The notes under the pieces were generated by a model. That model was not told where the DNA came from and ran no database searches. It saw only the letters and a program-made list of their open reading frames with translations. This document shows positions 9,131 through 17,574 of a stretch of 64,000 bases of DNA, piece after piece; position 1 is the stretch's first letter; each line of letters starts with the position of its first letter. Location: the NCBI RefSeq assembly GCF_000340435.2, contig NZ_CP011883.2, positions 964,607 through 1,028,606 on the forward strand, read 5' to 3'. Position numbers and translations under genes: made by a program. This stretch comes from Mycobacterium haemophilum DSM 44634. Lineage in GTDB: Bacteria > Actinomycetota > Actinomycetes > Mycobacteriales > Mycobacteriaceae.

Positions 9131-9514
9131 CTGCGACCGATTTCCTAACGCGTCATCAGCTCGCGATTGTTCAGCTTCGAATAACCTGGAATGCCAAACT
9201 TTTTCGCTCTTTCTTAGCGGGCAGCCGGGAACGCGTTGATGCGCTGGGCGGCGGGAACCCATTCCGCGGGTTTTACCAGCCATATCGAACGGGTATCACT
9301 TGGACACCATGAGGAGTGACCAGCGTGATCCCGGCGATCACCGCGACGTGAATACATCTGCGTGCTCGCTTGCGTGTCCATCAGGTCAGCTTCGTATCCG
9401 GTGGAACACGCGGCGGCCATCATGACTAACCGACTCGAAGGCGGGGTCCAAGGCGGGCTTCAGAGCGGGACCCAAACCGGGAGTAATGTCAGTCAGATGT
9501 TGCCGGGAGAACAA
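9131..9514 (+). other. 384-bp gap between usfY and rsbW with the sigF operon promoter
   Basis: No convincing gene. It holds the SigF promoter at 9269-9296 and then a leader of roughly 200 bases before the rsbW GTG. An open frame upstream of that GTG (from 9362) has no family support and probably is leader sequence. The leader is long enough for post-transcriptional control, but I see no clear riboswitch fold. Confidence 0.6.
9269..9296 (+). promoter_or_regulatory. SigF autoregulatory promoter of rsbW-sigF
   Basis: GGTTT (9269-9273), a 17-base spacer, then GGGTAT (9291-9296): a near-ideal SigF promoter with the same spacer as the one at 8258-8285. In M. tuberculosis the usfX-sigF operon is transcribed from such a SigF-dependent promoter, giving positive autoregulation. 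Confidence 0.85.
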
Positions 9515-9952
9515 GTGAGCGATGCGGAATTACGTGCCAACGAGCGACAACGAGGCCACCGCGCCGTCGAATTGCACGTTGCTGCACGCTTGGAGAACCT
9601 GGCGGTGCTGCGCACCCTGGTCGGTGCGATCGGCACCTTCGAAGACCTGGATTTCGACGCTGTGGCGGACTTGCGGCTGGCGGTGGACGAAGTGTGCACT
9701 CGGTTGATCCGTTCGGCCACTGAAGACGCAACGCTCGTTGTGGTGGTCGACCCGCACAACGACGAATTGGTGGTGCAGGCTTCCGCGGCGTGCACCACCC
9801 ACGATGTCGTGGCACCGGGCAGCTTCAGCTGGCATGTCCTGACGTCGTTGACCGACGATGTCGCCACCTTCCATGACGGTCGCGACCCTACTAAAACCGG
9901 CAGTGTCTTCGGCATCACGCTCACGGCGCGACGGGCGGCGCCCGGCCGGTGA
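9515..9952 (+). CDS. rsbW: Anti-sigma-F factor RsbW/UsfX
   Basis: 145-residue HATPase-fold anti-sigma factor that binds and inhibits SigF. The GHKL ATPase-type N box is visible in DFDAVADLRLAVDEVCTRLI. Start GTG 9515 (VSDAELRANERQRG) is preceded by GGGAGA and gives exactly the M. tuberculosis length; the same frame is open 51 codons further upstream without family support. Its stop overlaps the sigF GTG (GTGA at 9949), coupling synthesis of the inhibitor and the sigma factor. Confidence 0.93.
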   Translation: MSDAELRANERQRGHRAVELHVAARLENLAVLRTLVGAIGTFEDLDFDAVADLRLAVDEVCTRLIRSATEDATLVVVVDPHNDELVVQASAACTTHDVVAPGSFSWHVLTSLTDDVATFHDGRDPTKTGSVFGITLTARRAAPGR

Positions 9953-10737
9953 CGGTACGAGCTGCCGGCGGTTCGGCTTCGCGCCCCAACGAATACGCTG
10001 ATGTCCCGGAGATGTTTCGTGAGCTTGCCGGACTTACCGACGAGTCAGCGGAGTTCCACCGCCACCGGGACAAGATCGTGCAGCGCTGCCTACCGCTGGC
10101 TGATCACATCGCCCGGCGGTTCGAAGGCCGCGGCGAACCACGTGACGATTTGGTTCAGGTCGCGCGGGTCGGATTGGTCAACGCGGTAGTGCGTTTCGAC
10201 GTCGACACCGGGTCGGATTTCATCTCGTTTGCGGTGCCCACGATCATGGGCGAGGTCCGACGTTACTTCCGCGACAACAGCTGGTCGGTCAAGGTTCCCC
10301 GGCGCCTGAAGGAACTGCACCTACGGCTGGGCGCCGCGACGGCTGAACTGTCACAACGGCTTGGCCGGGCGCCCACCGCATCCGAACTCGCCAACGAACT
10401 CGGCATGGACCGCGACGAGGTGGTCGAGGGACTGGTGGCCGGCAGCTCCTACAACACCTTGTCCATCGACAGCGGCAGCGGCAATGATGACGACGACGCC
10501 CGCGCTATCGCCGACACGTTGGGCGACGTGGACACCAGCCTCGAGCGGATCGAAAATCGGGAGGCGCTACGTCCATTGCTTGAGGCGCTGCCCGAGCGGG
10601 AACGAATGGTGTTGGTACTCAGGTTTTTCGAGTCAATGACGCAAACGCAGATCGCTGAGCGGGTTGGCATCTCACAAATGCATGTGTCCAGGCTGTTGGC
10701 TAAATCGCTTGCGCGGCTGCGGGATCAGCTGGAGTAG
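9949..10737 (+). CDS. sigF: Stress sigma factor SigF
   Basis: 262-residue group III sigma-70 family factor (SigB/SigF type). Region 2 is seen in DDLVQVARVGLVNAVVRFD and FISFAVPTIMGEVRRYFRDN, region 3 in GRAPTASELANELG, and the region 4 helix-turn-helix in MTQTQIAERVGISQMHVSRLLAKSL. It is translationally coupled to rsbW. It controls stationary-phase and envelope stress genes and is expected to recognise the two GGTTT-N17-GGGTAT promoters upstream. Confidence 0.97.
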   Translation: MTVRAAGGSASRPNEYADVPEMFRELAGLTDESAEFHRHRDKIVQRCLPLADHIARRFEGRGEPRDDLVQVARVGLVNAVVRFDVDTGSDFISFAVPTIMGEVRRYFRDNSWSVKVPRRLKELHLRLGAATAELSQRLGRAPTASELANELGMDRDEVVEGLVAGSSYNTLSIDSGSGNDDDDARAIADTLGDVDTSLERIENREALRPLLEALPERERMVLVLRFFESMTQTQIAERVGISQMHVSRLLAKSLARLRDQLE

Positions 10738-10852
10738 CCGCTACTTCTGGATTGCCCGGCTCTCCCCCGCAAGCGGGTGGGGGCACCCCCAGCCGCACAG
10801 CGGCGCGGGGGCGTGCCCCCACCTCATCACTTCGTTCTGCATTGTCGCCGGG
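10738..10852. terminator. GC-rich hairpins between convergent sigF and accA3 (repeat copy 2)
   Basis: 115-bp gap between two gene ends. It contains the repeat in the minus orientation (CTCCCCCGCAAGCGGG, 10762-10777) running into GTGGGGGCACCCCC and then a second inverted repeat, GGGGGC-GT-GCCCCC (near 10806-10821). Strong stems with no T tract; a bidirectional transcription barrier is plausible but inferred. Confidence 0.5.
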
Positions 10853-12658
10853 CTACTTGATCTCGGCGAGCACCGTGCCTTGGGTGATGGCCGCGCCGGC
10901 TTCGACCGCCAGCCCAGTGATGGTCCCGTCCTTATGCGCTGTGACCGGGTTCTCCATCTTCATCGCCTCGAGGACCACCACCAGGTCGCCGACGGCAACC
11001 TGCTGGCCCTCCTCAACGGCGACCTTCACCACGGTGCCCTGCATGGGTGCGGTCACCGCGTCACCGGAGGCCACCGCGCCGGCGTGCGCACCTCGCTTGC
11101 GTGGCTTGGGCTTTTTTCTGATAACGCCGGCTGGATCGCAGCCAGCCCCGTTGGCTAACGCGAGATCGGCAGGCAGCGAGACCTCGAGCCGGCGGCCGTC
11201 GACCTCGACAACCACCGTCTGCCGCGGCCGGGCGTCTTCTTCGTCGAGCGGCTGGCCGCCGGTGAAGGGTTCGATGGTGTTGTTCCACTCGGTTTCGATC
11301 CAGCGGGTGTGCACCGAGAAGCCGTTGTCGTCGCCGATGAACGCCGGGTCGGACACCACGGCCCGGTGGAACGGGATAACCGTGGCGAGGCCTTCGACCT
11401 CGAACTCGTCCAATGCGCGCCGGGCGCGCGCCAATGCCTCCTGGCGGGTGGCGCCGTGCACGATCAGCTTTGCCAGCATGGAGTCGAACTGGCCGCCGAT
11501 TACCGAACCGGTCTCGACTCCGGAGTCCATCCGCACACCGGGACCGGTGGGCGGGTGGAACTTGCTGACCGGCCCGGGCGCAGGCAGGAAGTTACGTCCC
11601 GCGTCCTCGCCATTGATCCGGAACTCGATGGCGTGACCGCTCGGGGTGGGATCCTCGGTCAGTTCGAGCTTCTCGCCGTTGGCGATCTTGAACTGCTGCA
11701 GCACCAGGTCGATGCCCGCGGTCTCCTCGGTGACCGGGTGCTCAACTTGCAGGCGGGTATTGACCTCCAGGAACGAGATCAGGCCATCCTGACCGACCAG
11801 GTATTCGACGGTCCCGGCGCCGTAGTAGTGGGCCTCTTTGCAGATCCGCTTCGCGGATTCGTGGATTTCCTTACGCTGGGCGTCCGTCAGGAACGGCGCC
11901 GGCGCCTCCTCGACCAGCTTCTGGAAACGCCGCTGCAGCGAGCAGTCCCGAGTACCGGCGACGACGACGTTGCCGTGCTGGTCGGCGATCACCTGCGCCT
12001 CGACGTGTCGGGGTTTATCGAGGTAGCGCTCGACGAAACATTCTCCGCGGCCGAACGCAGCGGTGGCCTCACGCACCGCCGATTCGTAGAGCTCGGGAAT
12101 CTCCTCGAGGGTGCGGGCCACCTTCATGCCTTTGCCGCCGCCGCCGAAGGCGGCCTTGATCGCGATCGGCACCCCGTGTTCTTTGGCGAAGGCCACCACC
12201 TCGTCGGCGTTTTTGACCGGATCCGGGGTGCCGGGCACCAGTGGAGCCTGCGCGCGGGCGGCGATATGGCGGGCGGTGACCTTGTCGCCGAGGTCGCGGA
12301 TCGACTGCGGGCTGGGCCCGATCCAGATCAGGCCGGCATCGATGACGGCCTGGGCGAAGTCAGCATTCTCTGACAGGAACCCGTAACCGGGATGGATCGC
12401 GTTGGCGCCGGATTTCGCAGCGGCGTCGAGGATCTTGCCGAAGTCCAGGTAGGACTCCGCAGAAGTTTGACCGCCCAGCGCGAACGCCTCGTCGGCCAGC
12501 CGCACGTGCGGCGCCTCGGCGTCAGGTTCGGCGTACACCGCCACGCTGGGCAGTCCCGCATCGCGGGCCGCGCGGATCACCCGGACAGCAATCTCGCCGC
12601 GGTTGGCCACCAGAACCTTAGAGATCCTAGGGATCCTCGAGCTGGCGTGACTGGCCAC
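10853..12658 (-). CDS. accA3: Acyl-CoA carboxylase alpha subunit (biotin carboxylase + BCCP)
   Basis: 601 residues. The N-terminal biotin carboxylase domain (ISKVLVANRGEIAVRVIRAA start and the ATP-grasp loop AFGGGGKGMKVA) carboxylates the biotin carried by the C-terminal BCCP domain, whose biotinyl-lysine is Lys567 in EAMKMEN. AccA3 supplies carboxybiotin to several beta subunits, including AccD5, for malonyl-CoA and methylmalonyl-CoA used in fatty and mycolic acid synthesis. The GTG start at 12658 follows AGGAGG. BirA, which biotinylates it, is encoded nearby. Confidence 0.98.
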   Translation of the reverse strand: MASHASSRIPRISKVLVANRGEIAVRVIRAARDAGLPSVAVYAEPDAEAPHVRLADEAFALGGQTSAESYLDFGKILDAAAKSGANAIHPGYGFLSENADFAQAVIDAGLIWIGPSPQSIRDLGDKVTARHIAARAQAPLVPGTPDPVKNADEVVAFAKEHGVPIAIKAAFGGGGKGMKVARTLEEIPELYESAVREATAAFGRGECFVERYLDKPRHVEAQVIADQHGNVVVAGTRDCSLQRRFQKLVEEAPAPFLTDAQRKEIHESAKRICKEAHYYGAGTVEYLVGQDGLISFLEVNTRLQVEHPVTEETAGIDLVLQQFKIANGEKLELTEDPTPSGHAIEFRINGEDAGRNFLPAPGPVSKFHPPTGPGVRMDSGVETGSVIGGQFDSMLAKLIVHGATRQEALARARRALDEFEVEGLATVIPFHRAVVSDPAFIGDDNGFSVHTRWIETEWNNTIEPFTGGQPLDEEDARPRQTVVVEVDGRRLEVSLPADLALANGAGCDPAGVIRKKPKPRKRGAHAGAVASGDAVTAPMQGTVVKVAVEEGQQVAVGDLVVVLEAMKMENPVTAHKDGTITGLAVEAGAAITQGTVLAEIK

Positions 12659-12757
12659 TGCGCCTCCTGTTTGGCGGTTTCTCTAAGAGACTTTCTTACA
12701 ACTATGTCGTGGGAAGTCTATGCGTCGCGTCGGCGGCGCGACCAGCCGGTGGGGGGT

Positions 12758-13177
12758 TTAACCGGTCTGCCGGAGTCGCCGTTTGATCCTGGCAAGCATC
12801 GCCGACATTCCACGTAACCGCAGCGGGCTGATCAGAGCAGCCAAGCCCAGGTCGGTATAGAAATCGTCGGGTACCGCCAGGATGTCGGCGGCGGGTTGGT
12901 GGTCTAAGCCGGCGGCCAAGATAGCGGCGAACCCACGGGTGGTCGGCGCTTCGGCCGGCGCGCTGAAGTACAGGCGCACCCGGTTTGAGTCGTGCGCGTC
13001 GACGTGCAGAAAAAGCGGAGATTGGCACTCGGGCACCGGCTCCATCGCGGCTTCGGCGAGGTCGGGTGGCAGCGCGGGAAGTTCGTTGGCGAATTCCAGC
13101 AACAGTTTCAGCTTGTCCTGGCCTTCGACTTCGGCGAAGTCGGACACCACTTCAGCCAACGGCGCGGGCATACTCAT
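12758..13177 (-). CDS. SufE-like sulfur acceptor protein (Rv3284-like)
   Basis: 139 residues of the SufE/YgdK fold, which accepts persulfide sulfur and enhances cysteine desulfurases. The candidate acceptor cysteine lies in PVPECQSPLFLH. I chose ATG 13177 (MSMPAPLAEV), ten bases after the sseA stop; the longer open frame only shadows sseA. Adjacency to the sulfurtransferase SseA suggests the two move sulfane sulfur together. Confidence 0.85.
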   Translation of the reverse strand: MSMPAPLAEVVSDFAEVEGQDKLKLLLEFANELPALPPDLAEAAMEPVPECQSPLFLHVDAHDSNRVRLYFSAPAEAPTTRGFAAILAAGLDHQPAADILAVPDDFYTDLGLAALISPLRLRGMSAMLARIKRRLRQTG

Positions 13178-13187
13178 AGAACGGCCA

Positions 13188-14078
13188 TCAGCCGGGTACG
13201 GCTCCCGGGCTTTCACCCGCAACAATCGGCACCCGCACGGCGTTCCCCCACTCGGTCCACGACCCGTCGTAGTTACGCACTCCCGGTTTGCCCAGCAGAT
13301 GGGTGAGCACGAACCACGTGTGGCTGGATCGCTCGCCGATGCGGCAGTAGACGACGGTCTTGTCGTCCGGGTTGATGAAGTCATAGAGCCGTTCCAATTC
13401 CTCGCGGCTACGGAATCGACTACTTTCGTCGACCGCCATTGCCCACGGGATCGACCTGGCGGTGGGGATGTGGCCGGCTCGCAGGGCGCCTTCCTCGGGG
13501 TAGTCGGGCATGTGGGTGCGTTTGCCGGTGTACTCGTCGGGGGAGCGCACGTCGATCAGCGGCTGGGTGCCGAGGATGGCCAACACGTCGTCTTTGAACG
13601 CGCGGATCGGCGCGTCGTTGCGTTGGACCACGGGATAGCCGGTCGACGTCTTGGTCGGCACGGCCAGGCTGGTATCCCGGCGTTCGGCGAGCCATAGATC
13701 ACGCCCGCCGTTGAGCAGTCGCACGTCGGGGTGGCCGAACAAGGTAAAGACCCACAGCGCGTAGGCCGCCCACCAGTTGCTCTTGTCACCGTAGATCACC
13801 ACGGTGTCGTCGCGGGCGATGCCCTTGCGGTTCATCAAGTCGGCGAATTGCTCGCCCGTGATGTAGTCACGCACCCTCGGGTCATTGAGGTCGGCGTGCC
13901 AGTCGACCTTCACCGCGCCAGGAATATGTCCGACGTCGTAGAGCAGTACGTCCTCATCGGATTCGACGATCGCCAAACCTGGCTTGCCCAGATGCAAGTA
14001 CAGCCAGTCGCCGGTGACGAGCCGTTCGGGGTGGGCGTAAGCCGACAGGGACGGGCTTGGATCTGTGGGTAACGGCAC
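13188..14078 (-). CDS. sseA: Thiosulfate/3-mercaptopyruvate sulfurtransferase (rhodanese)
   Basis: 296 residues forming two rhodanese domains. The catalytic cysteine is in VVYCRIGERSSHTWF in the C-terminal domain, and the N-terminal domain has the CH2-type segment VVIYGDKSNWWAAYALW. It transfers sulfur from thiosulfate or mercaptopyruvate. It sits upstream of the SufE-like gene on the minus strand, 72 bp downstream of maf, within the acc cluster. Length equals that of M. tuberculosis SseA. Confidence 0.95.
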   Translation of the reverse strand: MPLPTDPSPSLSAYAHPERLVTGDWLYLHLGKPGLAIVESDEDVLLYDVGHIPGAVKVDWHADLNDPRVRDYITGEQFADLMNRKGIARDDTVVIYGDKSNWWAAYALWVFTLFGHPDVRLLNGGRDLWLAERRDTSLAVPTKTSTGYPVVQRNDAPIRAFKDDVLAILGTQPLIDVRSPDEYTGKRTHMPDYPEEGALRAGHIPTARSIPWAMAVDESSRFRSREELERLYDFINPDDKTVVYCRIGERSSHTWFVLTHLLGKPGVRNYDGSWTEWGNAVRVPIVAGESPGAVPG

Positions 14079-14150
14079 ACCTTAAAGCCTACTCATCCCG
14101 ATGTTGCTGGTGACGATGCGCGACGATCAACGTCGGCGCGACCACGGCTG

Positions 14151-14792
14151 CTAGCTAACCGGATTGGCCGCCCACAGCGCGGCGATAGACAACCCCGCAC
14201 GGCGCAGTAGCGACCGCGTCAACGGTAGTCCGAGACCCACGACGGCAGACGGGTCGCCGTCGATGCCGTCGACGAACCAGCCACCCAGGCCGTCAAGCGT
14301 GAACCCACCAGCGACCTGCAACGATTCACCGCACGCCAGGTAGGCCTCCAGGTCGTCAGCTGATGGATTTCCGAAATATATTGTGGTTATTGATGTTTCA
14401 TCGTCAAAATAAGTGATTTCGTTGTTCAACAGTCGGATAACGCAGTGACCGGTATAGAGTTGGCCGGCGCGCCCTGCCATCGACTGCCACTGTTGCCGTG
14501 CGTTGGCCACGGACTGCGGCTTGCCGCATAGCCGGCCATCGAGGTAGAGCAGCGAATCACAGCCAATGACGACACAATCAGCTGCGACCGCGTGGCCCAG
14601 AGCTGTCGCGACTTGGGTGGCTTTGGCCCGGGCGAGTGTGCCTACCACGTCGCTAGAGGAAGCATCTGACCCGAGACCCGCGGTGACCAGATCTTCATCG
14701 ACACCGGAAGTCACGACCAGTGGATCAATGCCGGCCTGGCGAAGCACTTTGAGGCGACCGGTGGAGGCGGACCCGAGCACCAGCCGGGTCAT
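14151..14792 (-). CDS. Maf-family nucleoside triphosphate pyrophosphatase (Rv3282-like)
   Basis: 213 residues. The Maf signature LVLGSASTGRLKVLRQAG opens the protein, with conserved GCDSLLYLDGRLCGKP and SMAGRAGQLYTGH further on. Maf proteins hydrolyse non-canonical or modified NTPs and affect septum formation. The start codon overlaps the accE5 stop by four bases (ATGA). Codons between about 14360 and 14440 are unusually AT-rich for this genome. Confidence 0.93.
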   Translation of the reverse strand: MTRLVLGSASTGRLKVLRQAGIDPLVVTSGVDEDLVTAGLGSDASSSDVVGTLARAKATQVATALGHAVAADCVVIGCDSLLYLDGRLCGKPQSVANARQQWQSMAGRAGQLYTGHCVIRLLNNEITYFDDETSITTIYFGNPSADDLEAYLACGESLQVAGGFTLDGLGGWFVDGIDGDPSAVVGLGLPLTRSLLRRAGLSIAALWAANPVS

Positions 14793-15028
14793 CGGCGCAT
14801 ATGCGCCATCTCGTGCAGGGTGATGCGCTGCCAGCTGAAGACCGGATACCGCAACTTGTCGACCGGCAGGCCCCAGCGGGTGGGCTCGGGCTGCTCGACC
14901 CGTGATGCACTGCCGATGCTGCCCAACACCGCGATCAGCGCGGCCAACTCTTGGTCGGTGGGTTGTCCCTTGACTATCTGAAGGTGCGGCTCGGGTGGAT
15001 TTTGGGTCATCGCTGCATTGTTTGTCAT
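14789..15028 (-). CDS. accE5: Acyl-CoA carboxylase epsilon subunit, short form
   Basis: 79 residues. The conserved epsilon core is present (IVKGQPTDQELAALIAVLGSI and PTRWGLPVDKLRYPVFSWQRITLHEM). AccE5 binds AccD5 and raises activity of the AccA3-AccD5 complex. The M. tuberculosis protein, as I recall, is 177 residues with a long repetitive N-terminus; that extension is absent here. Four-base overlaps with accD5 on one side and maf on the other indicate coupling. Confidence 0.9.
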   Translation of the reverse strand: MTNNAAMTQNPPEPHLQIVKGQPTDQELAALIAVLGSIGSASRVEQPEPTRWGLPVDKLRYPVFSWQRITLHEMAHMRR

Positions 15029-16665
15029 AGCGGAATGTTCCCGTGCTTCTTGGGGGGCAGCTGTGCGATCTTGCGTTCCAACAGGCGAAGCGCCGTGGCG
15101 ATGTAGCCGCGGGTATGCGACGGCGGGATCACCGCATCGACGTAACCCCGTTCGGCGGCGACATACGGGTTCACCAGGGTGTCCTCGTACTCTTGCTGCA
15201 GCTGTAGGCGTAGCTCATCAACATCGGCGCCGTTCTCGGCCGCTTGACCCAGTTCCTTGCGGTACACGAAGCCCACCGCGCCGGAGGCACCCATCACCGC
15301 AATCTGAGCGGTCGGCCAAGCCAGGTTGACGTCGCAGCCCATATCTTTGGAGCCCATCACGCAGTAAGCGCCACCGTAGGCCTTGCGGGTAATGACGGTG
15401 ATCTTGGGGACGGTGGCTTCGCCGTAGGCGAACAGCAGCTTGGCGCCGCGCCGGATGATGCCGTTGTATTCCTGCTCGGTGCCCGGCAGGAAGCCCGGAA
15501 CATCCACCAGCATCACGATCGGGATGTTGAAGCAGTCGCAGGTCCGCACAAACCGGGCTGCCTTTTCCGAGGCGTTGATGTCCAGGCAGCCGGCGAACTG
15601 GGTGGGCTGGTTGGCGACGATGCCCACCGGCCGGCCGTCGATGCGTCCGAACCCGACGACGATGTTGGTGGCGTAACCGGCCTGCACCTCCAGGAACTCG
15701 TCCTCGTCGAGGATGCGGGTGATCACCTCGTGCATGTCGTACGGCTGATTCGGCGAGTCCGGGATCAGCGTGTCCAACTCCAGGTCCTCGGCGTTCAGGT
15801 TGTCTTCAATGGAGCCGTCCGGAACGGGCTGCCCATACCGGGGTGCGTCGGTGAAGTTGTTCGGCGGCAGGTAGCTCAGCACGTCGCGCACCCAGTCGAA
15901 GGCGTCCTGCTCACCCGAGGCGACATAGTGCGCGGTACCCGACTTGGCCATGTGGGTGTGGGCGCCACCCAGCTCCTCCATGGTGACGTCCTCACCGGTG
16001 ACGGTCTTGATGACGTCGGGTCCGGTGATGAACATCTGGCTGGTTTGGTCAACCATCACCACGAAGTCGGTCAGCGCCGGGGAGTACACGTGTCCACCGG
16101 CGGCCGCCCCCATGATCAGCGAGATCTGCGGGATGACGCCGGAGGCCAGGATATTGTTGCGGAAAATCCGGCTGTACAGCCCCAGCGAGACGACGCCCTC
16201 CTGGATCCGCGCGCCTGCGCCGTCGTTGATGCCGATCAGCGGACGGCCGGTTTTGATCGCCAGTTCCTGGACCTTGACGATCTTCTCGCCATACACCTCG
16301 CCGAGGCTGCCGCCAAACACGGTGGCGTCCTGGCTGAAGATGCACACGTCGCGGCCGTCGATGGTGCCGTAGCCGGTGACCACGCCATCGCCGACCGGGC
16401 GGTTGTCGCCGAGGCCGAAGTTGGTGCTGCGGTGTCTGGCCAGCGCGTCGAGTTCAACGAATGAGTCGTCGTCCAACAGTGCGTAGATGCGTTCGCGGGC
16501 GGTCAGCTTGCCCTTGGCGTGCACCTTGTCGACGGCGGCGGCACCGACCGGATGCAGCGACTCTTCGGTCCGCTTGTGCAGCTCGGCCAGTTTGCCCGCA
16601 GTGGTGTGGATATCGATGGTGTGCTCGGCGGCCGGCTCTGCAGTGTGGTCGGTAACGCTTGTCAT
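15025..16665 (-). CDS. accD5: Acyl-CoA carboxylase (propionyl-CoA) beta subunit
   Basis: 546-residue carboxyltransferase that moves CO2 from carboxybiotin on AccA3 to propionyl- or acetyl-CoA. Crotonase-like oxyanion motifs are visible (INDGAGARIQEG, GAAAGGHVYSPALTDF and VDVPGFLPGTEQE). It is the first gene of accD5-accE5-maf-sseA-sufE-accA3 and is divergent from birA. Start ATG 16665 (MTSVTDHTAEP). Confidence 0.98.
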   Translation of the reverse strand: MTSVTDHTAEPAAEHTIDIHTTAGKLAELHKRTEESLHPVGAAAVDKVHAKGKLTARERIYALLDDDSFVELDALARHRSTNFGLGDNRPVGDGVVTGYGTIDGRDVCIFSQDATVFGGSLGEVYGEKIVKVQELAIKTGRPLIGINDGAGARIQEGVVSLGLYSRIFRNNILASGVIPQISLIMGAAAGGHVYSPALTDFVVMVDQTSQMFITGPDVIKTVTGEDVTMEELGGAHTHMAKSGTAHYVASGEQDAFDWVRDVLSYLPPNNFTDAPRYGQPVPDGSIEDNLNAEDLELDTLIPDSPNQPYDMHEVITRILDEDEFLEVQAGYATNIVVGFGRIDGRPVGIVANQPTQFAGCLDINASEKAARFVRTCDCFNIPIVMLVDVPGFLPGTEQEYNGIIRRGAKLLFAYGEATVPKITVITRKAYGGAYCVMGSKDMGCDVNLAWPTAQIAVMGASGAVGFVYRKELGQAAENGADVDELRLQLQQEYEDTLVNPYVAAERGYVDAVIPPSHTRGYIATALRLLERKIAQLPPKKHGNIPL

Positions 16666-16696
16666 GGGAGTCGATGTTATCGGCAGCCGCCGCGCT

Positions 16697-16702
16697 TAGG
16701 CT
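16697..16702 (+). promoter_or_regulatory. birA: Leaderless-type -10 box of birA
   Basis: TAGGCT (TANNNT class) lies five bases before GTG 16708, favouring that GTG as both transcription and translation start. Confidence 0.55.
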
Positions 16703-16707
16703 GGGCG

Positions 16708-17535
16708 GTGATGGACCGTGATTTACTCAGGCCGCCGCTGGACCCCGCGGCGCTGCGTGCGGAGCTGATCGGGACGGGGCTTCGGTGGCGTCAACTGGAT
16801 GTGGTCGCGCAAACCGGTTCCACGAACGCTGACCTGCTGGCACGGGCAGCGTCAGGCATCGACATCGACGGAGCGGTGCTCATTGCCGAGCACCAGACCG
16901 CTGGCCGCGGGCGGCACGGCCGCGGCTGGTCGGCCAGCCCCCGCGCACAGATCACCATGTCGATCGGTGTGAGTGTCGCCGACGTTCCGGTCGCCGCGTG
17001 GGGCTGGTTATCGCTGGCCACCGGGGTAGCGGTGCTGGACACGGTGGCCCCGATGCTGGACGTGACCGGAGTCGACGCCGGCCTCAAGTGGCCCAACGAT
17101 GTGGTCGCTTCCGGCGGCAAGCTCGCGGGCATCCTGGCCGAGGTTGCGCAGCCAGCCATCGTCGTCGGTGTGGGACTCAACGTCACGCAGGCCCCCGAAG
17201 AGGTCGACGGTCCCGGGGCGACCTCACTGCTCGACCTCGGCGTGCCGGCACCCGATCGAGAGCAGCTGGTGCGTCGGCTGTTGCGGGAGCTCGATGCGCG
17301 GGTGGGCCAGTGGCGACGCGCCGACCCACAGCTGATGGCCGACTATCGGGCGCGCAGCCTGACGCTTGGGTCACGCGTGCGTGCCGAGCTCCCCGGTGGC
17401 ACGGACGTGGTCGGGACCGCGCGCGGCATCGATGACCAGGGCAGGCTGTGCCTGGAAACAGGACGGGAAACGGAAGGGGCAGCTGAGGGCCAAACCGTCG
17501 TGATTTCGGCTGGTGACGTGGTGCATTTGCGCTAG
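16708..17535 (+). CDS. birA: Biotin-[acyl-CoA-carboxylase] ligase
   Basis: 275-residue biotin protein ligase without the N-terminal DNA-binding domain found in E. coli BirA. Landmarks are QTGSTNADLLARA, the adenylation loop AGRGRHGRGW and the KWPNDV motif. GTG 16708 agrees with the leaderless-type promoter; ATG 16711 is the next codon. Compared with M. tuberculosis (266 residues), there is a short insertion near the C-terminus (GRETEGAAEGQ). It is divergent from accD5 and modifies AccA3. Confidence 0.95.
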   Translation: MMDRDLLRPPLDPAALRAELIGTGLRWRQLDVVAQTGSTNADLLARAASGIDIDGAVLIAEHQTAGRGRHGRGWSASPRAQITMSIGVSVADVPVAAWGWLSLATGVAVLDTVAPMLDVTGVDAGLKWPNDVVASGGKLAGILAEVAQPAIVVGVGLNVTQAPEEVDGPGATSLLDLGVPAPDREQLVRRLLRELDARVGQWRRADPQLMADYRARSLTLGSRVRAELPGGTDVVGTARGIDDQGRLCLETGRETEGAAEGQTVVISAGDVVHLR

Positions 17536-17561
17536 CGTCCGGGTCGCCGGCGCACGCCGGC

Positions 17562-17567
17562 TAAGGT
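17562..17567 (+). promoter_or_regulatory. Leaderless-type -10 box of the PH-domain gene
   Basis: TAAGGT followed by seven bases and ATG 17575; no Shine-Dalgarno sequence precedes the start. Confidence 0.5.
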
Positions 17568-17574
17568 CGCGAAG

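Noticed and set aside
9362..9514. N-terminal extension of RsbW
   Set aside because: The frame is open, but GTG 9515 with GGGAGA gives the family length; the upstream residues match no family.
15244..16464. Plus-strand open frame of 406 codons over accD5
   Set aside because: Antisense shadow of accD5.
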